Shown: positions 1-8,103, counted from the stretch's first letter. The stretch is 64,000 bases of DNA from Novosphingobium barchaimii LL02 (GCF_001046635.1 NZ_KQ130452.1:1042668-1106667), one strand, 5' to 3'. The notes: a model not told the origin generated them from the letters alone. A program made the numbers and translations.

Positions 1-299
1 CCGTCCACGGCGCCAGCCGCAACGAGGACGGCACCTGGAGCTGGAAGTTCGACAATTACCTCAACGTCTGGTCAGCCTCGGACCTGCCGACGGACCAGAT
101 CGTCGCGCTTTGGGAAGCCATCGCCTGTCCGGTACTGATGCTGTGGGGCAAGGACAGCTTCGCCGCCAGCCCGGCAGGTGACGGTCGGATGGACTATTTT
201 CCTACCGCCAAACTGATTGAATATGACGATGCAGGGCACTGGCTGCACCACGATCAGTTCGGTCGGTTCATGGCCGATGTGCGGGAGTTCCTGGGCTAA
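1..299 (+). CDS. alpha/beta hydrolase, C-terminal part (5' end outside window)
   Basis: The reading frame is open from base 3 to a TAA at 297-299 and encodes the last 98 residues of an alpha/beta-hydrolase-fold protein. The late-fold pattern is visible: a beta strand ending in PVLMLWGKDS, which carries the usual acidic triad position, and then DAGHWLHHDQ, where the His would be the catalytic His, followed by a helix ending in REFLG. The nucleophile elbow lies upstream of the window, so substrate class cannot be judged. Family assignment is good; specific function is unknown. Confidence 0.75.
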   Translation, partial: VHGASRNEDGTWSWKFDNYLNVWSASDLPTDQIVALWEAIACPVLMLWGKDSFAASPAGDGRMDYFPTAKLIEYDDAGHWLHHDQFGRFMADVREFLG

Positions 300-368
300 C
301 GGACCAGTCCCGCCCGGCAAACGGTCAGACGCGGCGCGCTACAGGGATTTCCAAAGAGGACAGGCCTG

Positions 369-391
369 AAAAAGGCGGCCCGAAGGCCGCC
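369..391 (-). terminator. rho-independent terminator for the small membrane protein gene
   Basis: A perfect 7-bp stem, GGCGGCC (374-380) and GGCCGCC (385-391), encloses the stable tetraloop CGAA. Read on the minus strand it is followed by a run of T (complement of the A run at 369-373). It lies about 100 bp downstream of the minus-strand gene at 493-699. The hydrolase ending at 299 could use the same hairpin, but without a T run. Confidence 0.65.
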
Positions 392-492
392 TCAGTTCAG
401 GTCAACGTCACCATCAAATGGTGATCTAACGCCGAAATGGACGGCAATTCATGCCCGCCATTCCGGAAACAACGCTGCGCGATACTGACCGT

Positions 493-699
493 TCAGGCCA
501 GCAGGAAGTAACCCAGCGCAGCCCAACATGCCATGCATAGCAAAATCGCGATGATGAGCCCGCGACCGTCATGCTCTTCCTCGCCGCTGCGCATCCGCTG
601 GGCGGCATAGACCATCCCGGCAGGGATGCGCGCCGAGAAGTTCCGAGTGCGTTCCGAAAAACTCTCGAAGCGGATAATGTTTTCGTCTGCGACCTTCAT
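493..699 (-). CDS. small membrane protein, function unknown
   Basis: This 68-residue protein has a soluble N-terminal half with charged residues (FESFSERTRNFSARIP, then RSGEEEHDGRG) and one hydrophobic segment at the C terminus (IIAILLCMACWAALGYFLLA), so it is predicted to be tail-anchored in the inner membrane. I chose the ATG at 697-699 over the GTG immediately before it. It stands alone, with a terminator behind it and an AT-rich stretch upstream that could hold its promoter. I do not recognise the family. It could be spurious, but the amphipathic-plus-TM layout and terminator favour a real gene. Confidence 0.55.
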   Translation of the reverse strand: MKVADENIIRFESFSERTRNFSARIPAGMVYAAQRMRSGEEEHDGRGLIIAILLCMACWAALGYFLLA

Positions 700-702
700 C
701 AC

Positions 703-1241
703 CTGATCCTCAATTGCCGAGACGGTTTCAAAAGCGCTTCTTCGCCCATACCGTCCTGATCAATCCCACGGGCTGCACCTATTGGCGTCAGATCCCAGTT
801 CGCTTGTTGCGATGGTTATACCAAAATCGGACACATTATTCCAGAATATCCCGAATGGCTCACATGCTTTTAATTTTCAGACAGAATGTGCAATCATAAT
901 ATTTTATTGGGTAATTTTCGGTCTTTACTGCGAAATTTTTGTTGATCGCATCATCCAGTCATTTTGCATTGCAAAACGTCGGGTCAAGTTGGTTTTGCTC
1001 AACTTTGCAATCGTTGCCGGTCGCTCACCTCCAAATTCTGCCGCAGGGCAGCAGTAAACCGGCCAGTCGACGGTGCGCTGCAACACAAAGTGCGCGCAGG
1101 CGGCGCCCCGGCACATGCAAGAGGGCAGCGCCGATATGGTTGAACCACGCGCCGAAGTGATTCGCGAGACCGCATCCTGGCTTTCGCCGCTGGCGGCGGC
1201 CTGCCCTTGCCGCCGGACCGGAGCCATTCTACGCTGCGTCA
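703..1241. other. intergenic region, AT-rich, with dyad symmetries
   Basis: No convincing gene is present: the ORFs here are short, overlap one another and have no recognisable domains. From about 820 to 1010 the DNA is clearly more AT-rich than its surroundings. It contains the palindrome described at 962-976 and a second dyad, AAGTTG/CAACTT, just after it. It probably holds the promoters for the divergent genes on either side (493-699 minus, 1242 plus), or it is a remnant of acquired DNA. Confidence 0.5.
962..976. promoter_or_regulatory. 15-bp palindrome, candidate operator
   Basis: TTTTGCA (962-968) and TGCAAAA (970-976) form a perfect inverted repeat around one central base, within an AT-rich stretch between divergent genes. 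The arms look like a dimeric regulator site. No local regulator can be tied to it; it lies about 265 bp from modE and about 265 bp from the small membrane protein start. Confidence 0.35.
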
Positions 1242-1622
1242 ATGACGACAGCGCCCAGCCTCAAGATCAAGATTCAGATCCATTGTGGCAGCGAAATCGC
1301 CATGGGGCCTGGCAAGGCGGATCTGCTTGACTCGATCTGCGAACATGGCTCGATCTCGGCCGCTGCACGGACCATGGGCATGAGCTACCGCCGGGCGTGG
1401 CTGCTTGTCGATGTCATGAACCGCTGCTGGAACGGCCCTTTGGTGCACACCTCACCCGGGCGCTCGGCCAGCAGCGGGGCGCGGCTCACCGAACTTGGTG
1501 GCAAGGTGCTGGCCCATTACCGCGCCTTGCAGGACGGCATCGCCGATGCATCTCGCGGGACGGACTACGACGCCCTCGCCGGGCGCCTGCTATCTGAGCC
1601 ACGCGCCAGCCAGAAGGACTGA
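1242..1622 (+). CDS. modE: ModE-type molybdate-responsive regulator, DNA-binding domain only
   Basis: This 126-residue protein is a LysR-like winged helix of the ModE N-terminal class. The family core is clear: GPGKADLLDSI, then GSISAAARTMGMSYRRAW (recognition helix) and LLVDVMNR, followed by a degenerate wing loop and LTELGGKVLAHYR. Full-length ModE is about 260 residues and carries two C-terminal TOBE/Mop molybdate-binding domains; this one ends soon after the winged helix, so it cannot sense molybdate through that domain. It lies directly upstream of modABC on the same strand and probably regulates it, perhaps through the dyad at 1691-1707. Short ModE proteins of this kind occur in other proteobacteria. 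Confidence 0.85.
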   Translation: MTTAPSLKIKIQIHCGSEIAMGPGKADLLDSICEHGSISAAARTMGMSYRRAWLLVDVMNRCWNGPLVHTSPGRSASSGARLTELGGKVLAHYRALQDGIADASRGTDYDALAGRLLSEPRASQKD

Positions 1623-1690
1623 AGGCGGGCACTTGCTCCGCCCCCCCCTGTCCGCCTTGCCCGATACTTTGCAAACGCGGGCCCGCGATA

Positions 1691-1707
1691 TACTGTCAGA
1701 TACAGTA
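1691..1707. promoter_or_regulatory. candidate ModE-type operator upstream of modA
   Basis: TACTGT (1691-1696) and ACAGTA (1702-1707) are perfect inverted arms around a 5-bp spacer, immediately preceded by CGATA. The dyad sits between the modE-like gene and modA, 18 bp before the modA start, where a bound dimer would block transcription or translation initiation. Assignment to the ModE-like protein rests on position alone; the sequence is not the enterobacterial ModE box. Confidence 0.45.
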
Positions 1708-1725
1708 CCCCTTGGAGACTTTAGA

Positions 1726-2508
1726 ATGCGCAAGTACCTCGCCATCTTGTTGACGGCGTTTCTCGCGGTGCTCGCCGCGCTGCTGCCTGTGGCGACCATG
1801 GCCGCACCGCAGAAACAGGCGCCGCTGGTGCTTGCCGCCGCCAGTCTGCAGGAATCGATGAACGCCGCCGCCGATGCCTGGAAGGCAAAGGGCCATCCGC
1901 GTCCGCGCATTTCCTTCGCCGGTTCATCCGCCCTGGCACGTCAGATCGCCTCTGGCGCGCCTGCCGACCTGTTCGTTTCGGCGGACGAACCCTGGATGAA
2001 CGACGTTCAGTCCAAGGGACTTCTGCGCAAGGGCACACGCATTTCATTCCTGCGCAATTCGCTGGTGCTGATCGCCCCGCGCGCCAGCACGGTACGCCTG
2101 CGCATCGCGGCGAACATGCCGCTCTCCCGCACGCTGGGCACCGGACGCCTCGCCATCGCCGACCCGGCCGGCGTGCCGGCTGGGGTCTATGCCAAACAGT
2201 CGCTCACCAAGCTGGGCGTGTGGAATTCGGTGCAGACCCAGCTTGCGCCGGGTGAAAGTGTGCGCGCCGCGCTGGCGCTGGTCAGCCGGGGCGCGGCGCC
2301 GCTGGGCGTGGTCTACGCCACCGATGCCCGCGCCGATCCGGGCGTGCGCGTCGTCGGCGTGTTCCCCGAAAACAGCCACGACCCGATCAGCTACCCGGTC
2401 GCCCTCATCGCCTCTTCACGCAATCCCGAAGCCGATGCATTCCGCCGCTACCTGATCTCCGCAGAAGGCAAGGCGGTGTTCCGCCGCTTCGGGTTCGGGA
2501 CGAAATAG
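1726..2508 (+). CDS. modA: molybdate ABC transporter, periplasmic binding protein ModA
   Basis: The protein captures molybdate (and possibly tungstate) in the periplasm and delivers it to ModBC. It has 260 residues, typical of the family. A signal peptide covers residues 1-26 (hydrophobic AILLTAFLAVLAALLPVA, then ATMAA). The mature protein begins with the ModA pattern LVLAAASLQESMNAAADAW and continues with FAGSSALARQIASGAPADLFVSAD, whose Ser residues bind the oxyanion. I chose the ATG at 1726 because a GGAG ribosome site lies at 1714-1717 and the signal peptide starts here; the longer open frame upstream overlaps modE. modB follows after 7 bp. Confidence 0.95.
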   Translation: MRKYLAILLTAFLAVLAALLPVATMAAPQKQAPLVLAAASLQESMNAAADAWKAKGHPRPRISFAGSSALARQIASGAPADLFVSADEPWMNDVQSKGLLRKGTRISFLRNSLVLIAPRASTVRLRIAANMPLSRTLGTGRLAIADPAGVPAGVYAKQSLTKLGVWNSVQTQLAPGESVRAALALVSRGAAPLGVVYATDARADPGVRVVGVFPENSHDPISYPVALIASSRNPEADAFRRYLISAEGKAVFRRFGFGTK

Positions 2509-2515
2509 ACAGGCC

Positions 2516-3232
2516 GTGTATTCCCTGGCCCCTGGATGGCTTTCCCCGGCGGAGTGGGAGGTTCTCATCCTCTCGCTAAAAGTCAGCGGCGTTGCGATCG
2601 TGGCAGCGCTGCCGGCGTCCTTTGCGCTCGCGTGGGTACTGGCCCGGTGGCGCTTTCCGGGCAAAGTGCTGGTCGACGCACTGGTCCACCTGCCGCTGGT
2701 TCTGCCGCCGGTGGTGACCGGGTGGCTGCTGCTGATCGCCTTCAGTCCCAATGCGCCGCTGGGCGGTTTTCTGGAGCGGACTTTCGGCGTAACCTTCCTG
2801 TTCCGCTGGACGGGCGCCGCGCTGGCTGCGGCGGTGATGGCGCTGCCATTGATGGTGCGGGCGATGCGGCTTTCGCTGGAAGCTGTCGACCGGCGGCTGG
2901 AAAACGCCGCACGCACGCTGGGAGCCGGACCATGGCGCACCTTCGCCACCGTCACCCTGCCGCTATCGGCTAACGGAATCCTTGCCGCGCTGGTCCTTGG
3001 CCTCGCCCGTTCGGTGGGGGAATTCGGCGCCACGATCACTTTTGCCTCCAATATTCCCGGCGAAACGCAGACCCTGCCGCTGGCCATCTACAGCGCCCTG
3101 CAGATGCCGGGCTCGGACATACAGGTCGCGCGGCTGGCAGGGCTGTCGGTGCTGCTGTCGGTGGGCGCGCTGGTGCTGTCGGAGTGGCTGGCGCGGCGTA
3201 GCGGACAGGAAAAGGGGCGCCATGTCCTCTGA
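2516..3232 (+). CDS. modB: molybdate ABC transporter permease ModB
   Basis: This integral membrane permease of 238 residues has about five to six transmembrane helices. The cytoplasmic EAA loop that contacts the ATPase is clear: ENAARTLGAGPWRTFATVTLP, with the conserved Gly and terminal LP. SVGEFGATITFASNIPGETQTLPLAIY is the ModB-family signature after the loop. The start is GTG at 2516, 7 bp after modA; it fits the usual ModB length. The gene overlaps modC by 11 bases, indicating translational coupling. Confidence 0.95.
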   Translation: MYSLAPGWLSPAEWEVLILSLKVSGVAIVAALPASFALAWVLARWRFPGKVLVDALVHLPLVLPPVVTGWLLLIAFSPNAPLGGFLERTFGVTFLFRWTGAALAAAVMALPLMVRAMRLSLEAVDRRLENAARTLGAGPWRTFATVTLPLSANGILAALVLGLARSVGEFGATITFASNIPGETQTLPLAIYSALQMPGSDIQVARLAGLSVLLSVGALVLSEWLARRSGQEKGRHVL

Positions 3233-3866
3233 CGCTCCCGCCTTCGAAATCTCCGTCACCCTGAAGCGCGGGCGACCGCGGCTGACCTACGAGTTCACCG
3301 CAGGCCCCGGCCTGACCGCACTGTTCGGCCCCTCCGGCGCGGGCAAGACCAGCCTGCTCGATGCGGTGGCCGGCCTTGCCCGCCCTGCACAGGGGCGCAT
3401 CGCCGTCTCCGGCACGGTGCTTTACGACCGCGCGGCGCGTATCGACCTCAAGCCGGAGCAGCGGCGCTGCGGCTACGTGTTTCAGGATCTGCGGCTGTTT
3501 CCCCACCATACGGTGCGCGATAACTTGCGGTACGGCTGGAAGCTGGCGGAGGCGCGGCGGCGCTCGCTGGGCTGGGACGATACGCTGGACCTGCTGGGGA
3601 TCGCCCCCTTGCTGGACCGGATGCCCGCGACGCTCTCGGGCGGCGAGGCGCAGCGTGTCGCCATCGGACGCGCGCTGCTATCCGGCCCGGCATTCCTGCT
3701 GATGGACGAACCGCTCGCCTCGGTCGACGCCGCCCGGCGCGGCGAGATCCTCGGCCTGATCGAGCGTATCCGCAGCGACCTGAAACTGCCGATACTCTAC
3801 GTCAGCCACGACCGTGCCGAAGTCGAACGCCTCGCCGACCGGATCATCCCGATCCCCGCGCCCTGA
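3222..3866 (+). CDS. modC: molybdate ABC transporter ATPase ModC, short form without TOBE domain
   Basis: This cytoplasmic ATPase powers ModB. Visible motifs are Walker A GPSGAGKT (36-43), signature LSGGEAQRV (138-146), Walker B LLMDEP (159-164) and the H-loop His196 (YVSHD). It has 214 residues and stops just after the nucleotide-binding domain; canonical ModC is about 350 residues with a C-terminal Mop/TOBE regulatory domain. The ATG at 3222 is inside the end of modB; the longer open frame upstream is out of keeping with the family. Loss of the regulatory domain matches the equally short ModE in this operon. The final codons form one arm of a terminator. Confidence 0.93.
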   Translation: MSSDAPAFEISVTLKRGRPRLTYEFTAGPGLTALFGPSGAGKTSLLDAVAGLARPAQGRIAVSGTVLYDRAARIDLKPEQRRCGYVFQDLRLFPHHTVRDNLRYGWKLAEARRRSLGWDDTLDLLGIAPLLDRMPATLSGGEAQRVAIGRALLSGPAFLLMDEPLASVDAARRGEILGLIERIRSDLKLPILYVSHDRAEVERLADRIIPIPAP

Positions 3867-3890
3867 CCCCCAGGCCAGGCGCGGGGATCG
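3850..3890. terminator. bidirectional hairpin between convergent modC and ivd
   Basis: A perfect 13-bp GC-rich stem (3850-3862 with 3878-3890) encloses a 15-base loop. The left arm overlaps the last codons and stop of modC. There is no T run on either side. Its position between two convergent genes suggests transcription termination or protection of 3' ends from both directions. Confidence 0.5.
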
Positions 3891-3933
3891 CCTTCAGGCA
3901 CTTCGCGCCGGTTACGCAGAGGATTACGGCAGG

Positions 3934-5091
3934 TCAGACCGCGCCGATCAGTTCACGCCCGATAAGCATTCGGCGGATTTCGTTGGTGCCCGCCCCGATA
4001 TCCAGCAGCTTGGCATCGCGCAGGTAGCGCTCCACCGGCCAGTCCTTGGTATAGCCCGCACCGCCCAGCGCCTGCACCGCCTCGCCCGAGACGCGAAAAG
4101 CGTTCTCGCTCGCCAGCAGGATCGCTCCGGCCGCGTCGAAACGGGTTGTCTGCCCGGCATCGCAGGCGCGCGCCACGGCATAGACATAGGCCCGCGCCGA
4201 TTGCAGCGCGACGTACATGTCCGCGACCTTGGCCTGCATCAGCTGGAATGCGCCGATCGGCTTGCCGAACTGCTTGCGCTCGCGAAGATAGGGGATGACC
4301 GTGTCGAGACATGCCTGCATGATGCCCAGCTGCAGGCCCGAAAGCACCACGCGCTCATAATCCAGCCCGCTCATCAGTACGCCGACACCGCCATGCAGCG
4401 GGCCCATGACGTTCTCTTCGGGCACGAAGCAATCGTCGAATACCAGTTCGCAGGTGGGTGAGCCGCGCATGCCCATCTTGTCGATCTTCTGCCCGATCGA
4501 GAACCCGGCCATGCCTTTTTCGATCAGGAACGCGGTGATGCCTTTGGAGCCTTCGCCGGTCTTGGCGTAGACCACCAGGGTATCGGCGCAGGTGCCGTTG
4601 GTGATCCAGAACTTGGTGCCGTTGAGCTGGAATCCGCCCGAAACGCTTTCCGCCTTCAGCTTCATGCCGACCACGTCCGAACCCGCGCCCACTTCCGACA
4701 TGGCAAGGCTGCCCACCTGCTCGCCCGAGATCAGGCCGGGCAGATACCTGGCCTTCTGCGCGTCGGTGCCCCAGCGGCGGATCTGGTTGACGCACAGGTT
4801 GGAGTGGGCGCCGTAGGACAGGCCGACCGATGCCGAGGCCCGGCTCACTTCCTCAACCGCGATGACGTGTTCGAGATAGCCCAGGCCGATGCCGCCCCAC
4901 TCTTCCTCGACGGTCATGCCGTGCAGTCCCAGTGCGCCCATTTCGGGCCAGAGGTCGCGCGGGAACCAGTCCTCGGCGTCGACCTTCGCGGCCAGCGGCG
5001 CGATCCGCTCGTCCGCGAAACGGGCCACGGTATCGCGGATCATCAGGGCGCTTTCGCCAAGCGCAAAATCGAAATCGGGGGTGGCGCGCAT
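3934..5091 (-). CDS. ivd: isovaleryl-CoA dehydrogenase
   Basis: This FAD enzyme of leucine catabolism oxidises isovaleryl-CoA to 3-methylcrotonyl-CoA and passes electrons to ETF. The 385 residues cover the whole acyl-CoA dehydrogenase fold: AMSEVGAGSDV and FWITNG are the FAD and substrate motifs, and LGGAGYTKDWPVERYLRDAK is typical of this subfamily. The catalytic base position that is Glu in medium-chain enzymes (EGT) is Ala here (GAGTNEIRR), while Glu246 in LDYERVVL stands where isovaleryl-CoA dehydrogenases carry their base, which supports this assignment over other acyl-CoA dehydrogenases. The other liu genes of leucine breakdown are not in the window. Confidence 0.9.
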   Translation of the reverse strand: MRATPDFDFALGESALMIRDTVARFADERIAPLAAKVDAEDWFPRDLWPEMGALGLHGMTVEEEWGGIGLGYLEHVIAVEEVSRASASVGLSYGAHSNLCVNQIRRWGTDAQKARYLPGLISGEQVGSLAMSEVGAGSDVVGMKLKAESVSGGFQLNGTKFWITNGTCADTLVVYAKTGEGSKGITAFLIEKGMAGFSIGQKIDKMGMRGSPTCELVFDDCFVPEENVMGPLHGGVGVLMSGLDYERVVLSGLQLGIMQACLDTVIPYLRERKQFGKPIGAFQLMQAKVADMYVALQSARAYVYAVARACDAGQTTRFDAAGAILLASENAFRVSGEAVQALGGAGYTKDWPVERYLRDAKLLDIGAGTNEIRRMLIGRELIGAV

Positions 5092-5188
5092 GTCTTTTGA
5101 CCCTTTCGCTGAGTGCCTCTCTTGAAACGCCCTTAGCGCAAGATCGATGCTCCGCGAAGATGGATTATTTCTTGTCTCAACGCATTTA

Positions 5189-6712
5189 TTACTGCGCCGT
5201 CTCGCCTATCCGCAGCGATGCCAGCGCCGCGACCAGCAGTGTGCCTGCGGCGAAAGCCATCGTCCAGATCGGCTCACCGGGGAAGAAGGCCTTCATGATC
5301 GAGCCCATGACCGTCGCCACCAGAAGCTGCGGTAGCACCACGAAGACGTTGAACAGGCCCATGTAGATGCCCAGCTTCGCCTGCGGCAGGCTGCTGGCGA
5401 GGATGGCATAAGGCATCGCAAGGATCGAGGCCCAGGCGATGCCGATGCCGATCTCGCACGCCAGCAGCGCCTGGGGATCACGCAGCAGCAGGAAGCCTGC
5501 GAACCCGGCCGCGCCTGCAACAAGGCACAGCGCATGGGTCTTCGCCTTGCCCAGCCGCGCGGACAGCAGCGGCAGCAGCGCCAGAGCGGCGACGGCCGCA
5601 ACGCCGTTGTAGACCGAGAACAGCACACCCACCCAGTTGCCCGCCTCCTGATAGGCCGCGCTGGCCGGGTCAGCCGAGCCGAAGTGGTACTGCGCCACGA
5701 CCGGCGTCGTGTTGATCCACATGATGAACAGCGCCGACCAGCTGAAGAACTGCACAAACGCCAGCCGCTTCATCAGCGGCGGCATCCCGGCAAAGTCGCC
5801 AACGATCCCGGCCAGCATCGAGGCACTGCGCCCGGCGCGCGCAAGGCGGATCGCCAGCATCGTCGCCGCGCCGTACCCGGCCAAGAGGCCCGCGAGAAGG
5901 TAGACTTCCTTTTCCAGCCCCCACGTCCAGACCAGCAGCGCCGTGACCAGACCGGCGGCGATCCAGGCAAGGCCGCCCGTCATGCTGCGTGCGGCGAGCG
6001 CAGCGGCGGATGCACCGTCATCATGATCGGCCTTGCCGTCGAACGCCGCCTGTTCCTCGGGCGAATATTCGCGGGTGGTCAGCACGGTCCACAGCACGGC
6101 GGCCAGCAGCGCGATGCCGCCGGCCCAGAAGCTGTAGCGCACGGTATCGGGAATGCCGCCCAATTCCGCGCTGTTGGAGACGCCAAGATGCTCCAGAACA
6201 TAAGGAAACAGCGATCCGACCACCGCGCCCGCGCCGATGAAGGCGGTCTGCACCGCGTAGCCGGCGGTATGCTGGTCGCGGCGCAGCATATCGCCCACGA
6301 AGGCGCGGAACGGCTCCATCGAGACATTGAGGCTGGCGTCCAGCATCCACAGCAGCATCGCCGCCATCAGCAGGCCGGAGCCCGATCCCCCGCTTTCGGG
6401 CATGAGCAGCAATGCGGCGGCCGCCAGAACGGCCCCGGCAAGGAAGTAGGGCCGGCGCCGTCCCAGCCGCCCCAGCCACGTCCGGTCGGACATGTGGCCG
6501 ACGATGGGCTGCACCAGCAGGCCGGTTAGCGGCGCTGCCACCCATAGCGCGGGCAAGTCGTCGATCCCGGAACCGAGCGACTGGAAGACGCGGCTCATAT
6601 TGGCGTTCTGCAGCGCGAAGCCGATCTGGATGCCGAAGAAACCGAAGCTGATGTTCCACAGGCCGGCCCAGCCCTGGCGCGGCTTTTCCTGAATTGCGGC
6701 GTGGTCTTGCAT
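5189..6712 (-). CDS. MFS sugar permease (maltose/sucrose-type, SLC45/GPH-like)
   Basis: This inner-membrane transporter of 507 residues has about 12 transmembrane helices. The N-terminal half carries the MFS loop motif GHMSDR...RLGRRRP (72-88), preceded by a substrate-side helix GFALQNANMSRVFQSLG typical of the maltose/sucrose permeases of alphaproteobacteria and Xanthomonas. A good ribosome site (AAGGGA) precedes the ATG at 6712. It is divergent from nothing closer than the LacI gene, which points the same way upstream. Given the adjoining amylase and alpha-glucosidases, it most likely imports maltose or short maltodextrins into the cytoplasm. A candidate operator lies at 6797-6808. Confidence 0.88.
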   Translation of the reverse strand: MQDHAAIQEKPRQGWAGLWNISFGFFGIQIGFALQNANMSRVFQSLGSGIDDLPALWVAAPLTGLLVQPIVGHMSDRTWLGRLGRRRPYFLAGAVLAAAALLLMPESGGSGSGLLMAAMLLWMLDASLNVSMEPFRAFVGDMLRRDQHTAGYAVQTAFIGAGAVVGSLFPYVLEHLGVSNSAELGGIPDTVRYSFWAGGIALLAAVLWTVLTTREYSPEEQAAFDGKADHDDGASAAALAARSMTGGLAWIAAGLVTALLVWTWGLEKEVYLLAGLLAGYGAATMLAIRLARAGRSASMLAGIVGDFAGMPPLMKRLAFVQFFSWSALFIMWINTTPVVAQYHFGSADPASAAYQEAGNWVGVLFSVYNGVAAVAALALLPLLSARLGKAKTHALCLVAGAAGFAGFLLLRDPQALLACEIGIGIAWASILAMPYAILASSLPQAKLGIYMGLFNVFVVLPQLLVATVMGSIMKAFFPGEPIWTMAFAAGTLLVAALASLRIGETAQ

Positions 6713-6796
6713 CGCGTCCCTTCCCGTTCCTCGCAGACTTTCGCCGCGTCAGAGGCAGTCGCTGCGACTGGCATGTCCGGTGCGAGGCGACAACAT

Positions 6797-6808
6797 GCAT
6801 ACGAATGC
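6797..6808. promoter_or_regulatory. candidate LacI-family operator upstream of the MFS permease
   Basis: GCATACGAATGC is a near-palindrome (GCAT and ATGC around ACGA) 85 bp before the permease start. It matches 10 of 12 bases of the site at 8123-8134 in front of the TonB-dependent receptor, and both are followed by a CCCT. Two such sites at the two transport genes of one locus, next to a LacI regulator, suggest a shared operator. Confidence 0.45.
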
Positions 6809-6838
6809 TTGCCCTGCTGGCGTACCGGTTGCGGCCAG

Positions 6839-6944
6839 CCTTCGACAAGCCCAGGCTGAGCGGTGTTGGGCATGTGCGAAGATACGTCCGGTATGGAGGT
6901 AGCCGCTGTGGATCGAGTTCCGCTCAGCCCGAGCTTGTCGAAGG
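6839..6944. repeat. paired inverted repeat (REP/BIME-like element)
   Basis: Arm one (6839-6863) and arm two (6920-6944) are 25-bp inverted copies differing at two positions, separated by 56 bp. The core is TTCGACAAGC-CAGGCTGAGCGG. The same family recurs at 50003-50095. The stop codon of the LacI regulator lies in arm two. Such dispersed dyads are common in sphingomonad genomes. Confidence 0.8.
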
Positions 6945-7976
6945 CCCCGCCGTACTGCCCCTCACCACCAGCTTCGCATCCAGCGTACCGGCTGGCGCAT
7001 CGCCGTCCTCGATCTGCGCGGCAAGCGTTTCGACCAGGACTTCGCCCGCGCGCTTGAGGTCCTGCATGATCGTGGTCAGCGGCGGATTGGTCATGCTGGC
7101 AGCGGGCAGATCGTCGAAGCCCATCACCGCCACGTCGCCGGGGATCGACAGGCCCGCCTCGGCCAAGGCGCGCATGGCGCCCACGGCGATCGTATCGCTG
7201 GCCGCGAAAACGGCGTCGAAGGCCGCGCCCTTGGCGATCAGTGCGGCCATCGCGGCGTGGCCCCGGTCCTCAAGGTTCACGGCATTGCATTGCAGGCGTG
7301 GGTCCGGCGCGATACCGGCGGCCTCCAGCGCCTCGCACAGGCCGCGGTAACGGTCGGCGAACTCGGGGTAGTGCTCGTCCGCCTGGCCAAGAAAAGCGAT
7401 GCGGCGGCGGCCGAGGCCCAGCAGGTGCTCACCCGCCATGCGGCCTGCCCCCACGTTGTCAGACCCCACCGTGGCGCCGATGTTGGCCTCGTCCACGCTG
7501 CCCCAGCGCACGAAATGCGTGCCCTGCCCCACCAGTTGGCGCAGGCGGCTTTCATAGACCTTGTAGTCCCCGTAGCCGAGCAGGATCAGGCCATCGGCGC
7601 GGTGGCTGTCCTGGTAGCGAACGTGCCAGTCGTCCTCCAGCTTCTGGAACGAGATCAGCAGGTCCAGCCCGCGCGTCGCACAGCTGCGCGTGATCGCGCC
7701 GAGCATGGCGAGGAAGAACGGGTTGATCTTGGAATCGTCGGGCATCTGTTCTTCGAAGAACAGCAGCGCGATCGTGTTCGACCGCTGCGAGCGCAGCGAC
7801 GATGCGTTCTTGTCGACCGAATAGTTCAGCTCGCGCGCGATGGCCTCGATCCGGGCGCGGGTTTCGGCGCTGACCGACTTTGCCCCTCGCAGCGCCCTGC
7901 TTACCGTCGGCTGGGACACTCCGGCGCGGTAGGCGATGTCGAAACTGGTCGGTCGGTTGCTAGGCTTGCGTCCCAT
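6924..7976 (-). CDS. LacI-family transcriptional regulator of the maltose/starch locus
   Basis: This 350-residue repressor has the LacI helix-turn-helix at residues 9-30 (TSFDIAYRAGVSQPTVSRALRG in two parts) followed by the hinge helix and a sugar-binding core (ALLFFEEQ..., AGEHLLGLGRRRIAFLG, GDVAVMGFDDLPAA). I chose the ATG at 7974-7976; the ORF extends 38 codons further upstream but that part has no LacI homology. The last seven residues (PSTSSG tail and stop) are encoded by a dispersed repeat. It lies between the permease and the divergent receptor gene, so it probably represses both in the absence of maltodextrin. Confidence 0.92.
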   Translation of the reverse strand: MGRKPSNRPTSFDIAYRAGVSQPTVSRALRGAKSVSAETRARIEAIARELNYSVDKNASSLRSQRSNTIALLFFEEQMPDDSKINPFFLAMLGAITRSCATRGLDLLISFQKLEDDWHVRYQDSHRADGLILLGYGDYKVYESRLRQLVGQGTHFVRWGSVDEANIGATVGSDNVGAGRMAGEHLLGLGRRRIAFLGQADEHYPEFADRYRGLCEALEAAGIAPDPRLQCNAVNLEDRGHAAMAALIAKGAAFDAVFAASDTIAVGAMRALAEAGLSIPGDVAVMGFDDLPAASMTNPPLTTIMQDLKRAGEVLVETLAAQIEDGDAPAGTLDAKLVVRGSTAGPSTSSG

Positions 7977-8079
7977 CTTGCCATCTCTTTGCCATCGGCC
8001 ATCAGCGATGCTGCACTGCAACAGAGCAGGATCGCTTCCTCTCCAGGATGCCGGTATTCCTACACTTACGAACAAATCC

Positions 8080-8103
8080 GTGCGTTGCATAGAAGCAACG
8101 CAC
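8080..8103. promoter_or_regulatory. 9-bp inverted repeat in the divergent lacI/receptor promoter region
   Basis: GTGCGTTGC (8080-8088) and GCAACGCAC (8095-8103) are perfect arms around six bases. It lies in the 293-bp gap between the LacI gene and the receptor gene. It could be a second regulator site or an RNA hairpin in a leader; the sequence does not decide. Confidence 0.35.

Noticed and set aside
925-1242. minus-strand 105-codon ORF before modE
   Set aside because: Arg/Cys/Ser-rich composition without domain, crossing an AT-rich regulatory stretch; no ribosome site.
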